DNA of 64,000 nt. Origin: Enterococcus saigonensis. GTDB taxonomy: Bacteria > Bacillota > Bacilli > Lactobacillales > Enterococcaceae. Position 1 is the stretch's first letter, and each line of letters starts with the position of its first letter. Made by a program: the position numbers and the translations under genes. Positions 36,224-45,466 of this stretch are shown one piece after another. Under the pieces are notes generated by a model. It was not told the DNA's origin, did no database searches, and saw nothing but the letters and a program-made list of their open reading frames with translations. The stretch spans positions 665,001 to 729,000 of the forward strand of contig NZ_AP022822.1 of assembly GCF_011397115.1 (NCBI RefSeq), written 5' to 3'.

Positions 36224-37147
36224 ATGAAAGTATTAGTCATTGCAGGTCCAACTGGGGTCGGAAAAACAGCCTTGAGTATTAAACTGGCACAAAAATTTAA
36301 TGGTGAAATTATTAGTGGTGATTCATTACAGGTCTATCGTCAGTTAGATATTGGTACAGCCAAAGTAAGCAAAGATGAAGCCGCAGGTATTCCCCATCAT
36401 CTAATTGATATCTGTGATTTTACGGCGGAGTATTCAGTTGCTGATTTTCAAAAAGCAGCGCGAAAAAAAATTGCGACCATCACTGCAAAGGGAAAATTAC
36501 CCATTGTTGTTGGGGGAACAGGACTTTATATTCAAGCTCTTTTGTATGATTATAAATTAGGAGCAGCTGAAGAATTTGGGCAAGCAGGAGAAAAACTACG
36601 AGAAAAATATCATGAGTATGCCAAGGCACAGGGAAAAGAGGCCTTATGGCAATTACTTTTGGAAAAAGATCCTTTAGCAGCAGAAAAGATACATTTTAAT
36701 AACGAACGAAAAGTTGTACGAGCACTAGAGGTATTTGATTTATCTGGACACAGTATTGTAAAACCTAAAGAAGAACCCCAAAAATTATATGATGACTTTT
36801 TAATTGTTTTAGATACACAACGGGAAGTACTATACAATCGTATCAATCAGCGTGTCGAATTGATGTTTGCCGCAGGACTAGAAAAAGAAGCGACACTTTT
36901 ACAAAATTATGAAAAGGTACAAGCCGCAAAAGGAATTGGTTATCGAGAATTTTTTCCTTATTTTAAAGGAGAAAGTAGCCTTGATGAAGTCAAAGAAGCA
37001 ATAAAACTAGATTCAAGACGATACGCGAAACGGCAATTAACGTGGTTTCGCAATCGGATGGAAGTAAGTACTTGGGTGGATTTGGTTACGCAACCAGAGG
37101 CAAGTGAAGTCTTGCAGCAAAAAATACAAGTATGGCTGGAGGAATAG
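36224..37147 (+). CDS. miaA: tRNA dimethylallyltransferase
   Basis: Prenylates A37 of tRNAs reading codons that start with U. The 307-aa enzyme has the P-loop GPTGVGKT (8-15), SGDSLQVYRQLDIGTAK, PHHLIDI and VGGTGLYIQALL. The C-terminal half has RQLTWFRNR. The ATG after GAGGGG is chosen over the one four codons earlier. The gap to hflX is one base. Confidence 0.97.
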   Translation: MKVLVIAGPTGVGKTALSIKLAQKFNGEIISGDSLQVYRQLDIGTAKVSKDEAAGIPHHLIDICDFTAEYSVADFQKAARKKIATITAKGKLPIVVGGTGLYIQALLYDYKLGAAEEFGQAGEKLREKYHEYAKAQGKEALWQLLLEKDPLAAEKIHFNNERKVVRALEVFDLSGHSIVKPKEEPQKLYDDFLIVLDTQREVLYNRINQRVELMFAAGLEKEATLLQNYEKVQAAKGIGYREFFPYFKGESSLDEVKEAIKLDSRRYAKRQLTWFRNRMEVSTWVDLVTQPEASEVLQQKIQVWLEE

Positions 37148-37148
37148 T

Positions 37149-38393
37149 ATGGAGCAGGAAAAAGTTATTTTAGTAGGGGTAGAGACCGAAGAAACTTGGA
37201 AAAATTTCGGTGAATCCATGCAAGAATTAAAAGGACTAACCAAAACTGCTAAAGGAGAAGTTTGTTTTTCTTTAATTCAAAAACGCCCTCAAGTGGATCG
37301 TCAAACAATTATCGGCAAAGGGAAGTTGACGGAATTAAAAAATTTAGTTGAAAGTTATGAAGCAGATTTAGTAATTTTTAACCATGAACTAACTCCTCGT
37401 CAAAGTCAAACTATTGGTGATTTTGTAGCAGTACCAGTTATTGATCGTGTCCAATTAATTTTAGATATCTTTGCTTTGCGAGCGCGCTCTAAAGCGGGAA
37501 AATTACAAGTTGAATTGGCGCAGTTAGAATATTTATTACCCCGTTTAGTAGGACAAGGAAAATACTTGTCTCGTTTGGGAGGTGGGATTGGTACAAGAGG
37601 TCCTGGAGAAACCAAATTGGAGACTGATCGTCGTCATATTCGCAACAAAATAACGGCGATTAAACGTGAACTAAAAGATGTAGCCGCACATCGCGAACGT
37701 ACTCGCCAAAGAAGAAAAAACAATCGCTTTCAAATTGGTTTAATCGGCTACACGAATGCTGGAAAATCGACGATAATGAATGTTTTAACTGAAGCGAAAA
37801 CTTATGAACAAGATGAGCTTTTTGCAACATTAGATCCTCTAACAAAGCGTTGGAAATTGCCAGAAGGCTTTGAAGTTACTCTAACCGATACAGTTGGTTT
37901 TATTCAAGATCTGCCAACACAGTTAATTGATGCGTTTCATTCTACGCTTGAAGAAAGTCGTGATATGGACTTGTTAGTGCATGTTGTGGATGCCAGCTCA
38001 CCTGATCGTCCCCAACAGGAGCAAACGGTTTTAGACTTAATGAAAGAACTTGATTTTGATAAGACACCAATTCTAACTGTTTATAACAAAGCTGATAAAA
38101 TTGATACAACACAATTTGTGCCAACTTTGTTTCCCAATGTGTTAATTTCAGCTAAAAGTAGTCGCAGTAAAGCCGAGTTAACTGCAGCAGTCCGACTACA
38201 GTTAATGGAACATTTAGAACCATATAACGTATCCTTAAAACAAAGTGAAGGGAAATTGTTAGCACAATTAAAAAGTGAGACATTGTTGGTCCGAGAAGAA
38301 TTTTTGCCAGAAACAGAAAAATATTTGGTAAAAGGTTTTGCATTACCTGAGGCCAGTTTGATAAGGAGAATGGAAGATGAATTGGACAGATGA
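37149..38393 (+). CDS. hflX: Ribosome-associated GTPase HflX
   Basis: The 414-aa GTPase splits or rescues stalled ribosomes, for example under heat or antibiotic stress. The N-terminal HflX domain carries the glycine-rich linker LSRLGGGIGTRGPGETKLETDRR. The G domain has G1 GYTNAGKST (200-208), DTVGFI and NKAD. The miaA-hflX linkage is as in many bacteria. The start is the ATG 6 nt after GGAGG at the miaA end. Its 3' end overlaps the next gene by 17 bp. Confidence 0.96.
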   Translation: MEQEKVILVGVETEETWKNFGESMQELKGLTKTAKGEVCFSLIQKRPQVDRQTIIGKGKLTELKNLVESYEADLVIFNHELTPRQSQTIGDFVAVPVIDRVQLILDIFALRARSKAGKLQVELAQLEYLLPRLVGQGKYLSRLGGGIGTRGPGETKLETDRRHIRNKITAIKRELKDVAAHRERTRQRRKNNRFQIGLIGYTNAGKSTIMNVLTEAKTYEQDELFATLDPLTKRWKLPEGFEVTLTDTVGFIQDLPTQLIDAFHSTLEESRDMDLLVHVVDASSPDRPQQEQTVLDLMKELDFDKTPILTVYNKADKIDTTQFVPTLFPNVLISAKSSRSKAELTAAVRLQLMEHLEPYNVSLKQSEGKLLAQLKSETLLVREEFLPETEKYLVKGFALPEASLIRRMEDELDR

Positions 38394-39639
38394 ATTTGAT
38401 CAATCTTTAGTAGCTGCGATTGAAAGAGTAGATCAAAAAATCGCCCCCCGCCAAGAAGAGCTGCGGCAAATTGCTTTAAGTAACCAAAATAAAGTTTTAC
38501 GGGCATTTTCAAAGCAACATATTTCAGAAACTCATTTTTTACCCTCGACTGGATATGGTAATGATGACATGGGGCGCGATGCGTTAGAAGCAGTTTATGC
38601 GGAAACTTTTGGTGCAGAGGCAGCACTCGTACGACCTCAAATTGTTTCGGGTACTCATGCGATTGCAACAGCTTTGTTTGGTGTTTTGCGTCCGGGTGAT
38701 GAATTACTTTATATTACCGGAACACCTTACGATACATTACTTGAAGTTATTGGCTTAGCTGGAAATGGAATTGGTTCTATGAAAGAATACAATATTTCCT
38801 ATAACCAAGCAGAGCTAACGTCTACTGGCGAAGTTGATTTTGAGGCTGTGAAAGCCAAAATGAATCAAAAAACTAAGGTTATAGCTATTCAACGTTCTCG
38901 TGGATATGCCTCACGGCCTTCTTTTACTATAGCTAAAATTAAAGAGATGTGTGATTTTGTTAAATCGATTGCCCCGGAAATGATTATTTTTGTGGATAAT
39001 TGTTATGGCGAATTTGCTGAATTAATGGAACCAACCCAAGTAGGAGCTGATTTAATGGCGGGCTCGTTGATTAAAAATCCTGGTGGTGGTATTGCCAAAA
39101 CTGGCGGCTACATAGTTGGACAAAAAGATTTAATCGAAAAATGTGCCTATCGTCTAACAACACCAGGTGTAGGAGCTGAAGGTGGTGCGATGTTAGGAAA
39201 TGTCTACGAAATGTTACAAGGATTCTTCTTAGCACCACATGTTGTTAGTCAAGCTATCCAAGGAGCAGTTTTTACGTCGGCGTTATTGGCGGAGTATCAT
39301 ATTGCTTCGACTCCTAAGTGGGATGACCCGAGAACAGATTTAATTCAATTAGTTGAACTTAAAGAAAAAGAAGCGATGATTACCTTTGCACAAGCGGTTC
39401 AACATTTTTCACCAGTTGATGCTTTTGTCGCACCTGTACCTTCTTACATGCCAGGATACGAGGATGATATTATTATGGCGGCAGGAACTTTTGTTCAAGG
39501 TGCTAGTATCGAATTAAGCGCAGATGGTCCGCTGCGAGAGCCATTTTCTTTGTATGTCCAAGGTGGTCTAACTTATGAGCATGTTAAAATAGCTGTATCA
39601 AACGCTGTTAATGCTGTTTTTTATTCGAACAAAAAATAA
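38377..39639 (+). CDS. YnbB-like PLP enzyme (methionine gamma-lyase/aluminium-resistance family)
   Basis: The 420-aa fold-type I PLP-dependent protein of PF06838 has FLPSTGYGNDDMGRDALE, IVSGTHAIATALFGVLRPGDELLYITGTPYDTLLEVIG and the probable PLP-lysine segment GSLIKNPGGGIAKTGGYIVG. The physiological substrate is not established; the family is named both for methionine gamma-lyase similarity and aluminium resistance. The order hflX-ynbB-glnR-glnA is the same as in Bacillus subtilis. Translationally coupled to hflX by overlap. Confidence 0.9.
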   Translation: MNWTDEFDQSLVAAIERVDQKIAPRQEELRQIALSNQNKVLRAFSKQHISETHFLPSTGYGNDDMGRDALEAVYAETFGAEAALVRPQIVSGTHAIATALFGVLRPGDELLYITGTPYDTLLEVIGLAGNGIGSMKEYNISYNQAELTSTGEVDFEAVKAKMNQKTKVIAIQRSRGYASRPSFTIAKIKEMCDFVKSIAPEMIIFVDNCYGEFAELMEPTQVGADLMAGSLIKNPGGGIAKTGGYIVGQKDLIEKCAYRLTTPGVGAEGGAMLGNVYEMLQGFFLAPHVVSQAIQGAVFTSALLAEYHIASTPKWDDPRTDLIQLVELKEKEAMITFAQAVQHFSPVDAFVAPVPSYMPGYEDDIIMAAGTFVQGASIELSADGPLREPFSLYVQGGLTYEHVKIAVSNAVNAVFYSNKK

Positions 39640-39660
39640 TTTCGTTTTTTTAGCCCTATT

Positions 39661-39687
39661 GAACCTTGTTGTTGCAAGGTTCTTTTT
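39661..39687 (+). terminator. Terminator between the YnbB-like gene and glnR
   Basis: GAACCTTG (39661-39668) pairs with CAAGGTTC (39675-39682), followed by T-run. Confidence 0.9.
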
Positions 39688-39711
39688 GTTTTTTAGAAAA
39701 AATATTGTTTA

Positions 39712-39728
39712 TGTAAGAAAACCTAACA
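39712..39728. promoter_or_regulatory. GlnR/TnrA operator
   Basis: TGTAA-GAAAACC-TAACA fits TGTNA-N7-TNACA exactly. It ends 7 bp before the -35 of glnRA, so GlnR autoregulates the operon. Confidence 0.88.
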
Positions 39729-39735
39729 TATGCCC

Positions 39736-39764
39736 TTGACTTTCGAAAACGAGATTGGTATAGT
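39736..39764 (+). promoter_or_regulatory. glnRA promoter
   Basis: TTGACT (39736-39741), 17-bp spacer, TATAGT (39759-39764), with TGG extending the -10. Confidence 0.85.
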
Positions 39765-39803
39765 TGTCTCAAGTTAAAAAAACATCTGGAAAGGAGTAGT
39801 TTC

Positions 39804-40181
39804 ATGCGAGAAAAAGAGTTGCGCCGATCGATGTCTGTTTTTCCTATTGGAACGGTGATGAAGCTAACGGATCTTACTGCGCGACAAATTCGGTACTACG
39901 AAGAACAAGATCTTATTCATCCTGAAAGAAGCGAAGGAAACCGGCGTATGTATTCTTTGAATGATGTTGATATTTTACTTGAAATCAAAGATTACTTGTC
40001 TGAGGGATTGAATATGGCGGGGATAAAACATGCCTATGAGCTACAAAAACAACAAGAAAAAATTGCTAAAAATAAAAAGCCACTGACTGACCAAGATGTT
40101 AGACAAATTTTTTATGATGAACTCCTAAGCCAAGGTGGTTTAACACAACAAAAACCATTTAAACAAGGTCCACGAATGTAG
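39804..40181 (+). CDS. glnR: Nitrogen repressor GlnR (MerR family)
   Basis: The 125-aa repressor has an N-terminal winged helix (IGTVMKLTDLTARQIRYYEEQDLIHPERSEGNRRMYSLNDVDILLEIKDYL). A short C-terminal tail lets feedback-inhibited glutamine synthetase activate DNA binding. It is first in the operon with glnA, 41 bp upstream, and has its own operator. Confidence 0.96.
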   Translation: MREKELRRSMSVFPIGTVMKLTDLTARQIRYYEEQDLIHPERSEGNRRMYSLNDVDILLEIKDYLSEGLNMAGIKHAYELQKQQEKIAKNKKPLTDQDVRQIFYDELLSQGGLTQQKPFKQGPRM

Positions 40182-40222
40182 GCATTGTTTGAAAATAAAA
40201 AAATAACTAAGGGTGGGATTAT

Positions 40223-41563
40223 ATGCCTCGCGTAAATTACACAGCAAAAGATATCAAACGTATTGTTGAAGAAGAAAATGTTCGTTTCTTACGACTAATG
40301 TTCACAGACATCATGGGTACAATCAAGAATGTTGAGGTACCGGTTAGTCAACTGGAAAAAGTTTTAGATAATAAAATGATGTTTGATGGTTCTTCTATTG
40401 AAGGGTTTGTTCGCATTGAAGAAAGTGATATGTATCTGTATCCAGATTTATCGACTTGGATGATCTTCCCTTGGGAAAGTGAACATGGTAAAGTAGCGCG
40501 TTTGATTTGTGATATTTATAATCCTGATGGAACACCGTTTGCTGGCGATCCGCGTGGTAATTTAAAACGTGCGATGGAAAATATGAAGCAATTAGGCTTT
40601 ACTTCTTTCAACTTAGGGCCAGAACCTGAATTCTTCTTATTCAAATTAGATGAGGATGGCGAAATTACAACGGAATTAAACGATGCAGGTGGTTATTTTG
40701 ATTTTGCACCAACAGATTTGGGTGAAAACTGTCGCCGTGATATTGTGTTGGAATTAGAAAGTTTAGGCTTTGAAGTAGAAGCGTCCCATCATGAAGTTGC
40801 TCCTGGTCAACATGAAATCGACTTTAAATATGCAGATGTTGTGGATGCGTGTGATAATATCCAAACTTTTAAATTAGTAGTTAAAACAATTGCCCGCAAA
40901 CACGGGTTACACGCAACGTTCATGCCAAAACCACTTTTTGGTATAAATGGTTCTGGTATGCATTGTAATATGTCATTATTTAAAGGAAAAGAAAATGCCT
41001 TTTACGATGAATCAGGTGAAATGGGCTTAAGTCAAACTGCTTATTATTTCTTAGGGGGATTGATTGAACACGCTCGGGCTTATACAGCTGTTTGCAACCC
41101 GATTGTAAATTCATATAAACGTCTTGTCCCAGGCTATGAAGCACCGGTGTATGTGGCATGGTCAGGTCGCAATCGTTCACCATTAATTCGGGTGCCTGAA
41201 TCTCGCGGCTTATCAACGCGTCTGGAATTACGGTCAGTGGATCCTTCAGCTAATCCATATTTAACGATGGCTGTTTTATTAGAAGCTGGTCTTGATGGTA
41301 TCCGTCGCGAATTAACCCCGCCACCAGCAGTTGATCGTAATATTTATGTTATGAATGAAGCAGAAAGGGAAGAAGCTCAAATTAAAGACTTGCCTTCAAC
41401 TTTACACAATGCCATTAAAGAATTACGGAAAGATGAAGTAATGATTGCTGCATTGGGAAATCATATTTATCAAAACTTTGTAGAAGCAAAACGCTTGGAA
41501 TGGGCGTCTTTCCGTCAAACTGTTTCAGAATGGGAAAGAGAACAATATTTAGAGTTGTACTAA
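40223..41563 (+). CDS. glnA: Glutamine synthetase, type I-alpha
   Basis: ATP-dependent synthesis of glutamine from glutamate and ammonia; the dodecamer also regulates GlnR. The 446 residues are typical of the I-alpha group lacking the adenylylation loop. Visible signatures are FDGSSIEGF, EPEFFLF, FMPKPLFGINGSGMHCNMSL (ATP region) and the Arg in NRSPLIRVP. GGGTGGG precedes the ATG. The second and last gene of glnRA. Confidence 0.98.
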   Translation: MPRVNYTAKDIKRIVEEENVRFLRLMFTDIMGTIKNVEVPVSQLEKVLDNKMMFDGSSIEGFVRIEESDMYLYPDLSTWMIFPWESEHGKVARLICDIYNPDGTPFAGDPRGNLKRAMENMKQLGFTSFNLGPEPEFFLFKLDEDGEITTELNDAGGYFDFAPTDLGENCRRDIVLELESLGFEVEASHHEVAPGQHEIDFKYADVVDACDNIQTFKLVVKTIARKHGLHATFMPKPLFGINGSGMHCNMSLFKGKENAFYDESGEMGLSQTAYYFLGGLIEHARAYTAVCNPIVNSYKRLVPGYEAPVYVAWSGRNRSPLIRVPESRGLSTRLELRSVDPSANPYLTMAVLLEAGLDGIRRELTPPPAVDRNIYVMNEAEREEAQIKDLPSTLHNAIKELRKDEVMIAALGNHIYQNFVEAKRLEWASFRQTVSEWEREQYLELY

Positions 41564-41570
41564 AAACAGG

Positions 41571-41614
41571 AAAACAAACCGCTTTGAGCTACGGCTTAAG
41601 GCGGTTTGTTTTGT
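41571..41614 (+). terminator. Terminator after glnA
   Basis: AAAACAAACCGC (41571-41582) pairs with GCGGTTTGTTTT (41601-41612). Confidence 0.92.
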
Positions 41615-41660
41615 ATTTCAACTAAAATAGTGAAGCATAACTATTTTAATTAATTGAGAA

Positions 41661-41690
41661 TTGACAACAAAGGCCCTTCGACACTACTAT
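41661..41690 (+). promoter_or_regulatory. Promoter of lytSR
   Basis: TTGACA, 18-bp spacer, TACTAT (41685-41690), 33 bp before lytS. Confidence 0.6.
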
Positions 41691-41722
41691 TAGGAAAATA
41701 GAAAGATAAAGAGGATATACAG

Positions 41723-43465
41723 ATGTTGGATTTATTTATTTTGATGATGGAGCGTGTGGGATTAATCATTTTATTAGCCTTTTTGCTAGTAAATGTTTCC
41801 TATTTTAAGCGTATATTGGAAAACCGCAAACAAATTTCCTCCAAAGTTATCTTGATTATCATTTTTAGCTTGTTTGCTATTTTAACCAATTTTACTGGAA
41901 TTGAGATTTCTGGAAATAAGATTGTACCAAGTAATTTTTTAACCCATATTTCTGAAAATACCTCCATTGCCAATGCCCGTACTCTCGTAATTAGTGTCAC
42001 AGGACTTGTGGGAGGTCCAAGTGTTGGCGCTACCGTGGGGGGAATTGCAGGGATTCATCGTTTTTTTCAAGGAAACGGCCAAGGTAGTTTTTATATCTTT
42101 TCTTCGTTTTTAATTGGGCTTATTTCAGGATTAATCCGACTACTTTTAATTAAAAGGCAGTGGCAAAACAAAGCTTGGGTCTATGCGCTAGTTGGAATTT
42201 TGATGGAATCGATTCAAATGGCTTTTGTGGCTTTTTTTAGTGGGACAGCGTTAGCACAAATGATTGCTGGACCAATGATTATGGTTAATGGAATTGGGAC
42301 ATTTATTTTCATGTCGATTATTAATATTACATTAAAACAAGAAGAACAAGCCAAAGCAGTGCAAACACATGATGTATTAAATTTAGCTGCCCAAACATTA
42401 CCGTATTTTCGAGCAGGTTTAAAACGGGAGTCAAGCCAAGCGGCAGCCGAAATTATTCAACGCTATACAAAATTAGCTGCAATTAGTATCACCGATAAGC
42501 ATCAAATTTTAGCGCATGTAGGTGCAGGAAGTGATCATCATATTCCAGAAATTGAAGTGATTACAGAACTTTCAAAAAAAGTTTTGCAGTCAGGTAACAT
42601 GTTGATTGCCCATAGCAAAGAACAAATTGGTTGTAAAAATCCCAATTGTCCCTTAGCAGCAGCGATTGTCATCCCTCTTTTTGCTCATGAAAAAGTGGTA
42701 GGAACACTAAAAATGTACTTTACTGATGAAACAAAATTAACGTATGTGGAAGAAGAGTTGGCAGAAGGTTTAGCAACGATTTTTTCTTCTCAAATTGAAC
42801 TTGGGGAAGCAGAAGAAAGAAGTCAACTCTTAAAAGATGCCGAAATTAAATCGTTACAAGCTCAAGTTAACCCACATTTTTTCTTTAATGCTATTAACAC
42901 AATTTCAGCTTTAATGCGCAGAGATACTGATCAGGCACGTAGTTTGTTATTACAGTTAAGCACATATTTTCGGGGGAATTTAACAGGAGCACGGCAAACA
43001 AAAATTCTTTTGAGTCAGGAATTACAACATTTAGCAGCATACTTGGAATTGGAGCAAGCGCGTTTTCCTAATCGGTATCAAATTGTAGTTGAAAATAATG
43101 AAATGTTGAATTCGGCCTTAATTCCACCTTATGCGGTACAAATTTTGGTGGAAAATGCGATTAAACATGCTTTTGCCAATCGGAAGGAAAATAATGTAGT
43201 CGCTGTAATGATCACAAGTCAAAACAATACCTTAATTTTACAAGTTTCAGATAATGGCGTGGGAATTAAATCAGAATTATTAGATCAATTAGGAAAAAAA
43301 GCTGTTATTTCTGAGAGAGGAACAGGAACAGCATTAGAAAATCTAAGCCAACGTTTACAGAGCTTGTATGGAGAAAATGGAAAATTGAAGGTACGAAATA
43401 AAGAAAATGGCGGTGCTGTTTTTACATTAGAGTTGCCTTTAGAATTTAAAGGAGGAGAAAATTGA
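41723..43465 (+). CDS. lytS: Sensor histidine kinase LytS
   Basis: The 580-aa membrane kinase has an N-terminal 5TM-LYT receptor module (about 1-205), then a GAF domain (about 220-360, with the Cys-rich KNPNCPLAAA). A His_kinase dimerisation region follows with QAQVNPHFFFNAINTI (H385), then a HATPase domain (LVENAIKHAF, DNGVGI, GTGTALENL). LytST-type kinases in other Firmicutes respond to extracellular pyruvate and to membrane-potential changes. The stop overlaps the start of lytR (TGATG). Downstream lrgAB are the expected targets. Confidence 0.95.
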   Translation: MLDLFILMMERVGLIILLAFLLVNVSYFKRILENRKQISSKVILIIIFSLFAILTNFTGIEISGNKIVPSNFLTHISENTSIANARTLVISVTGLVGGPSVGATVGGIAGIHRFFQGNGQGSFYIFSSFLIGLISGLIRLLLIKRQWQNKAWVYALVGILMESIQMAFVAFFSGTALAQMIAGPMIMVNGIGTFIFMSIINITLKQEEQAKAVQTHDVLNLAAQTLPYFRAGLKRESSQAAAEIIQRYTKLAAISITDKHQILAHVGAGSDHHIPEIEVITELSKKVLQSGNMLIAHSKEQIGCKNPNCPLAAAIVIPLFAHEKVVGTLKMYFTDETKLTYVEEELAEGLATIFSSQIELGEAEERSQLLKDAEIKSLQAQVNPHFFFNAINTISALMRRDTDQARSLLLQLSTYFRGNLTGARQTKILLSQELQHLAAYLELEQARFPNRYQIVVENNEMLNSALIPPYAVQILVENAIKHAFANRKENNVVAVMITSQNNTLILQVSDNGVGIKSELLDQLGKKAVISERGTGTALENLSQRLQSLYGENGKLKVRNKENGGAVFTLELPLEFKGGEN

Positions 43466-44196
43466 TGCATGTACTTTTGGTTGATGATGAACTTTTAGCA
43501 AGAGAAGAATTGAATTATTTAGTAAGTCAACATCCTGCTGTAAGTAGTGTTGCGCAAGCAGAAAGTATTATGGAAGCTATGACCAAAATGATGGAACATA
43601 AACCAGACATTTTGTTTTTGGATATTCATTTAACTGATGAAAGTGGCTTTGAATTAGCAGAAAAACTTGTTACACTCAGTGAACCACCTTATTTGGTATT
43701 TGCTACGGCCTATGATGATTATGCGCTGCAAGCCTTCCAAGTCAATGCCAGTGACTATTTATTAAAGCCGTTTGAAGAAAAAAGAGTGATGGAAATTATT
43801 AATAAGGCAAGAAAACAAATAATTAGAAACCAAGAGGTAGTCGCTCAAAATCAAAATACCGAGCAATGGTCTACTTTTCCCATTCACAGTGACGATCGTA
43901 TTTTTTTAATTCATCCAGAAACAGTCCAAATGGTCTCGGTAGATGAGCGCAATATTAGTGTTTTTACAGATGAAAAATGTTACGTGACTACGGGTACATT
44001 GAGTGGGATTGAACAAAAATTACCACCAGCACTTTTTATTAAGACACATCGAAGTTTTATTATTAATGTAACAAAGGTAAAAGAAATTCAACCTTGGTTC
44101 AACCATACGTTACAAGTTACGATGGAGAATGGAGAAAAAGTTCCTGTTAGCCGATCGTATTTAAAAGCATTTAAATCACGTTTAAACTTAGAATAA
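43465..44196 (+). CDS. lytR: LytTR-type response regulator LytR
   Basis: The 243-aa regulator has a receiver domain with phosphoacceptor D53 (ILFLDIHLTDESG) and conserved KPFEEK, and a C-terminal LytTR DNA-binding domain (about 140-243, containing FIKTHRSFIINVTKV and PVSRSY). It is activated by LytS and expected to bind upstream of lrgA. The ATG directly overlaps the lytS stop codon and follows GGAGGAG. Confidence 0.95.
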   Translation: MHVLLVDDELLAREELNYLVSQHPAVSSVAQAESIMEAMTKMMEHKPDILFLDIHLTDESGFELAEKLVTLSEPPYLVFATAYDDYALQAFQVNASDYLLKPFEEKRVMEIINKARKQIIRNQEVVAQNQNTEQWSTFPIHSDDRIFLIHPETVQMVSVDERNISVFTDEKCYVTTGTLSGIEQKLPPALFIKTHRSFIINVTKVKEIQPWFNHTLQVTMENGEKVPVSRSYLKAFKSRLNLE

Positions 44197-44202
44197 GAAG
44201 AT

Positions 44203-44238
44203 AAAAAGACACTTGTTGTAAGTCAAGTGTCTTTTTTT
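44203..44238 (+). terminator. Terminator after lytR
   Basis: AAAAAGACACTTG (44203-44215) pairs with CAAGTGTCTTTTT (44224-44236). It separates lytSR from lrgAB. Confidence 0.92.
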
Positions 44239-44270
44239 GTATTTCATGCTCAATATTACGCAACTTGTGA

Positions 44271-44306
44271 AGAAAGCGGTAACAAAAATAAGGATTTTTG
44301 TATACT
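44271..44306 (+). promoter_or_regulatory. lrgA promoter with cre (CcpA) site
   Basis: AGAAAGCGGTAACA (44271-44284) matches the cre consensus TGWAANCGNTNWCA at 13 of 14 positions. It overlaps the -35 region of a promoter whose -10 is TATACT (44301-44306). The -35 is poor, which fits dependence on an activator such as LytR. CcpA repression in glucose is therefore likely (inference). Confidence 0.65.
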
Positions 44307-44338
44307 AAACGTGTAAACAAAACAAAGGAGCGAAAAAC

Positions 44339-44758
44339 ATGGAAAAAAAAGTTTATTCATTCTTACAACAAGCGTTCGTATTTGCACTCGTTATGCTCAT
44401 TTCAAATGGAATTGCTAAAGTATTACCAATTGCAATTCCACCTTCCCTAATCGGTATGTTACTTTTGTTTGGCGCTTTGTGTATGGGAATTGTCAAATTA
44501 GAACAAGTTGAAGGGTTAGCCAATAGTCTTTCAAGTGTTATTACATTCTTATTTGTTCCTTCTGGTATTTCGCTAGTCAATTCTTTAGGTATTATGAAAA
44601 GTTCTGGAATTCAAATTTTAGTTGTTATCTTAATTGCAACTTTAGCGTTAATGGCGGCAACAGGCTGGGGATCAAGTTTACTGTTAGGTATTAAAGATCG
44701 TCATACTCAAGTAGATGAAGAAAAAACACTGAACAAAGGTTTAAAGGAGGCTTCTTAA
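44339..44758 (+). CDS. lrgA: LrgA/CidA-family holin-like membrane protein
   Basis: A 139-aa protein with four membrane helices (FVFALVMLISNGIAKVL, SLIGMLLLFGALCMGIVKLEQVEGL, SVITFLFVPSGISLV, ILVVILIATLALMAATG), the LrgA family pattern. It forms a complex with LrgB. The family was first linked to autolysis control and more recently to pyruvate transport (LrgAB of Streptococcus mutans, PftAB of Bacillus subtilis). It is first in the lrgA-lrgB-pflB-pflA run, with one base between it and lrgB. Confidence 0.92.
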   Translation: MEKKVYSFLQQAFVFALVMLISNGIAKVLPIAIPPSLIGMLLLFGALCMGIVKLEQVEGLANSLSSVITFLFVPSGISLVNSLGIMKSSGIQILVVILIATLALMAATGWGSSLLLGIKDRHTQVDEEKTLNKGLKEAS

Positions 44759-44759
44759 T

Positions 44760-45446
44760 ATGACACCATATGTTGGTATTATTATTTCGCTAGTCGTTTT
44801 TGGAATTGGAACATTTCTATTTAAGAAAAGCAACGGTTTCTTCTTGTTTACCCCGCTATTTGTTGCCATGATTTTGGGTGTTTTGATTTTGGAAGCCACT
44901 GGAATCAGTTATGATGACTACAATGAAGGCGGGAAAATCATCATGTTTTTTTTAGAGCCAGCAACAATCGCTTTTGCTATCCCATTGTATAAAAAGCGTG
45001 ATATTTTAAAAAAATATTTTATGGAAATTATGGTAGCAATTACCATTGGGTCTGTCGTTTCAGCAGGTTCAGTAATTTTAGCTGGTTACATAATCCAGAT
45101 GCACCCCCAATTAATTGCATCGTTACTTCCTCAAGCTGCAACAACAGCAATCGCTGTTCCGGTAGCGACTTCAGTGGGGGGCATTGCGTCAATCACCGCT
45201 TTTTCGGTTATTTTTAATGGCGTTTTAGTTTATGCCTTAGGTGCAATTGCGTTGAAATGGATTAAAGTTAAAAATCCAATTGCTAAAGGATTAGCTTTGG
45301 GAGCCGCCGGACATGCGCTAGGTGTTGCTGTTAGTATGGAAATGGGAGAAACAGAAACAGCAATGGCTAGTATCTCGGTTGTTGTTGTCGGAATTACAAC
45401 TGCTGTAGTGGTTCCGATTGTTGCGAGTGTAATGGGAATTATTTAG
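44760..45446 (+). CDS. lrgB: LrgB-family membrane protein
   Basis: A 228-aa protein with several membrane helices and the LrgB hallmarks PLFVAMILG, LEPATIAFAIPLY, LPQAATTAIAVPVATSVGG and GAAGHALGVAVSMEMGETETAMASI. It acts with LrgA. The gene is followed by pflB after only 20 bp with no terminator, so pyruvate formate-lyase is very likely on the same transcript. Confidence 0.94.
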   Translation: MTPYVGIIISLVVFGIGTFLFKKSNGFFLFTPLFVAMILGVLILEATGISYDDYNEGGKIIMFFLEPATIAFAIPLYKKRDILKKYFMEIMVAITIGSVVSAGSVILAGYIIQMHPQLIASLLPQAATTAIAVPVATSVGGIASITAFSVIFNGVLVYALGAIALKWIKVKNPIAKGLALGAAGHALGVAVSMEMGETETAMASISVVVVGITTAVVVPIVASVMGII

Positions 45447-45466
45447 AAAATAAAGGAGTATGACAA

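Noticed and set aside
38081..38668. 195-aa minus-strand frame antisense to hflX and the YnbB-like gene
   Set aside because: Long only because it shadows two conserved genes; no ribosome site and no recognisable domains.
44265..44285. Rex box in the lrgA promoter (TTGTGA...TAACAA)
   Set aside because: The left half-site is perfect but the spacer is 9 instead of 6 and the right half is mismatched; the cre match explains the sequence better.
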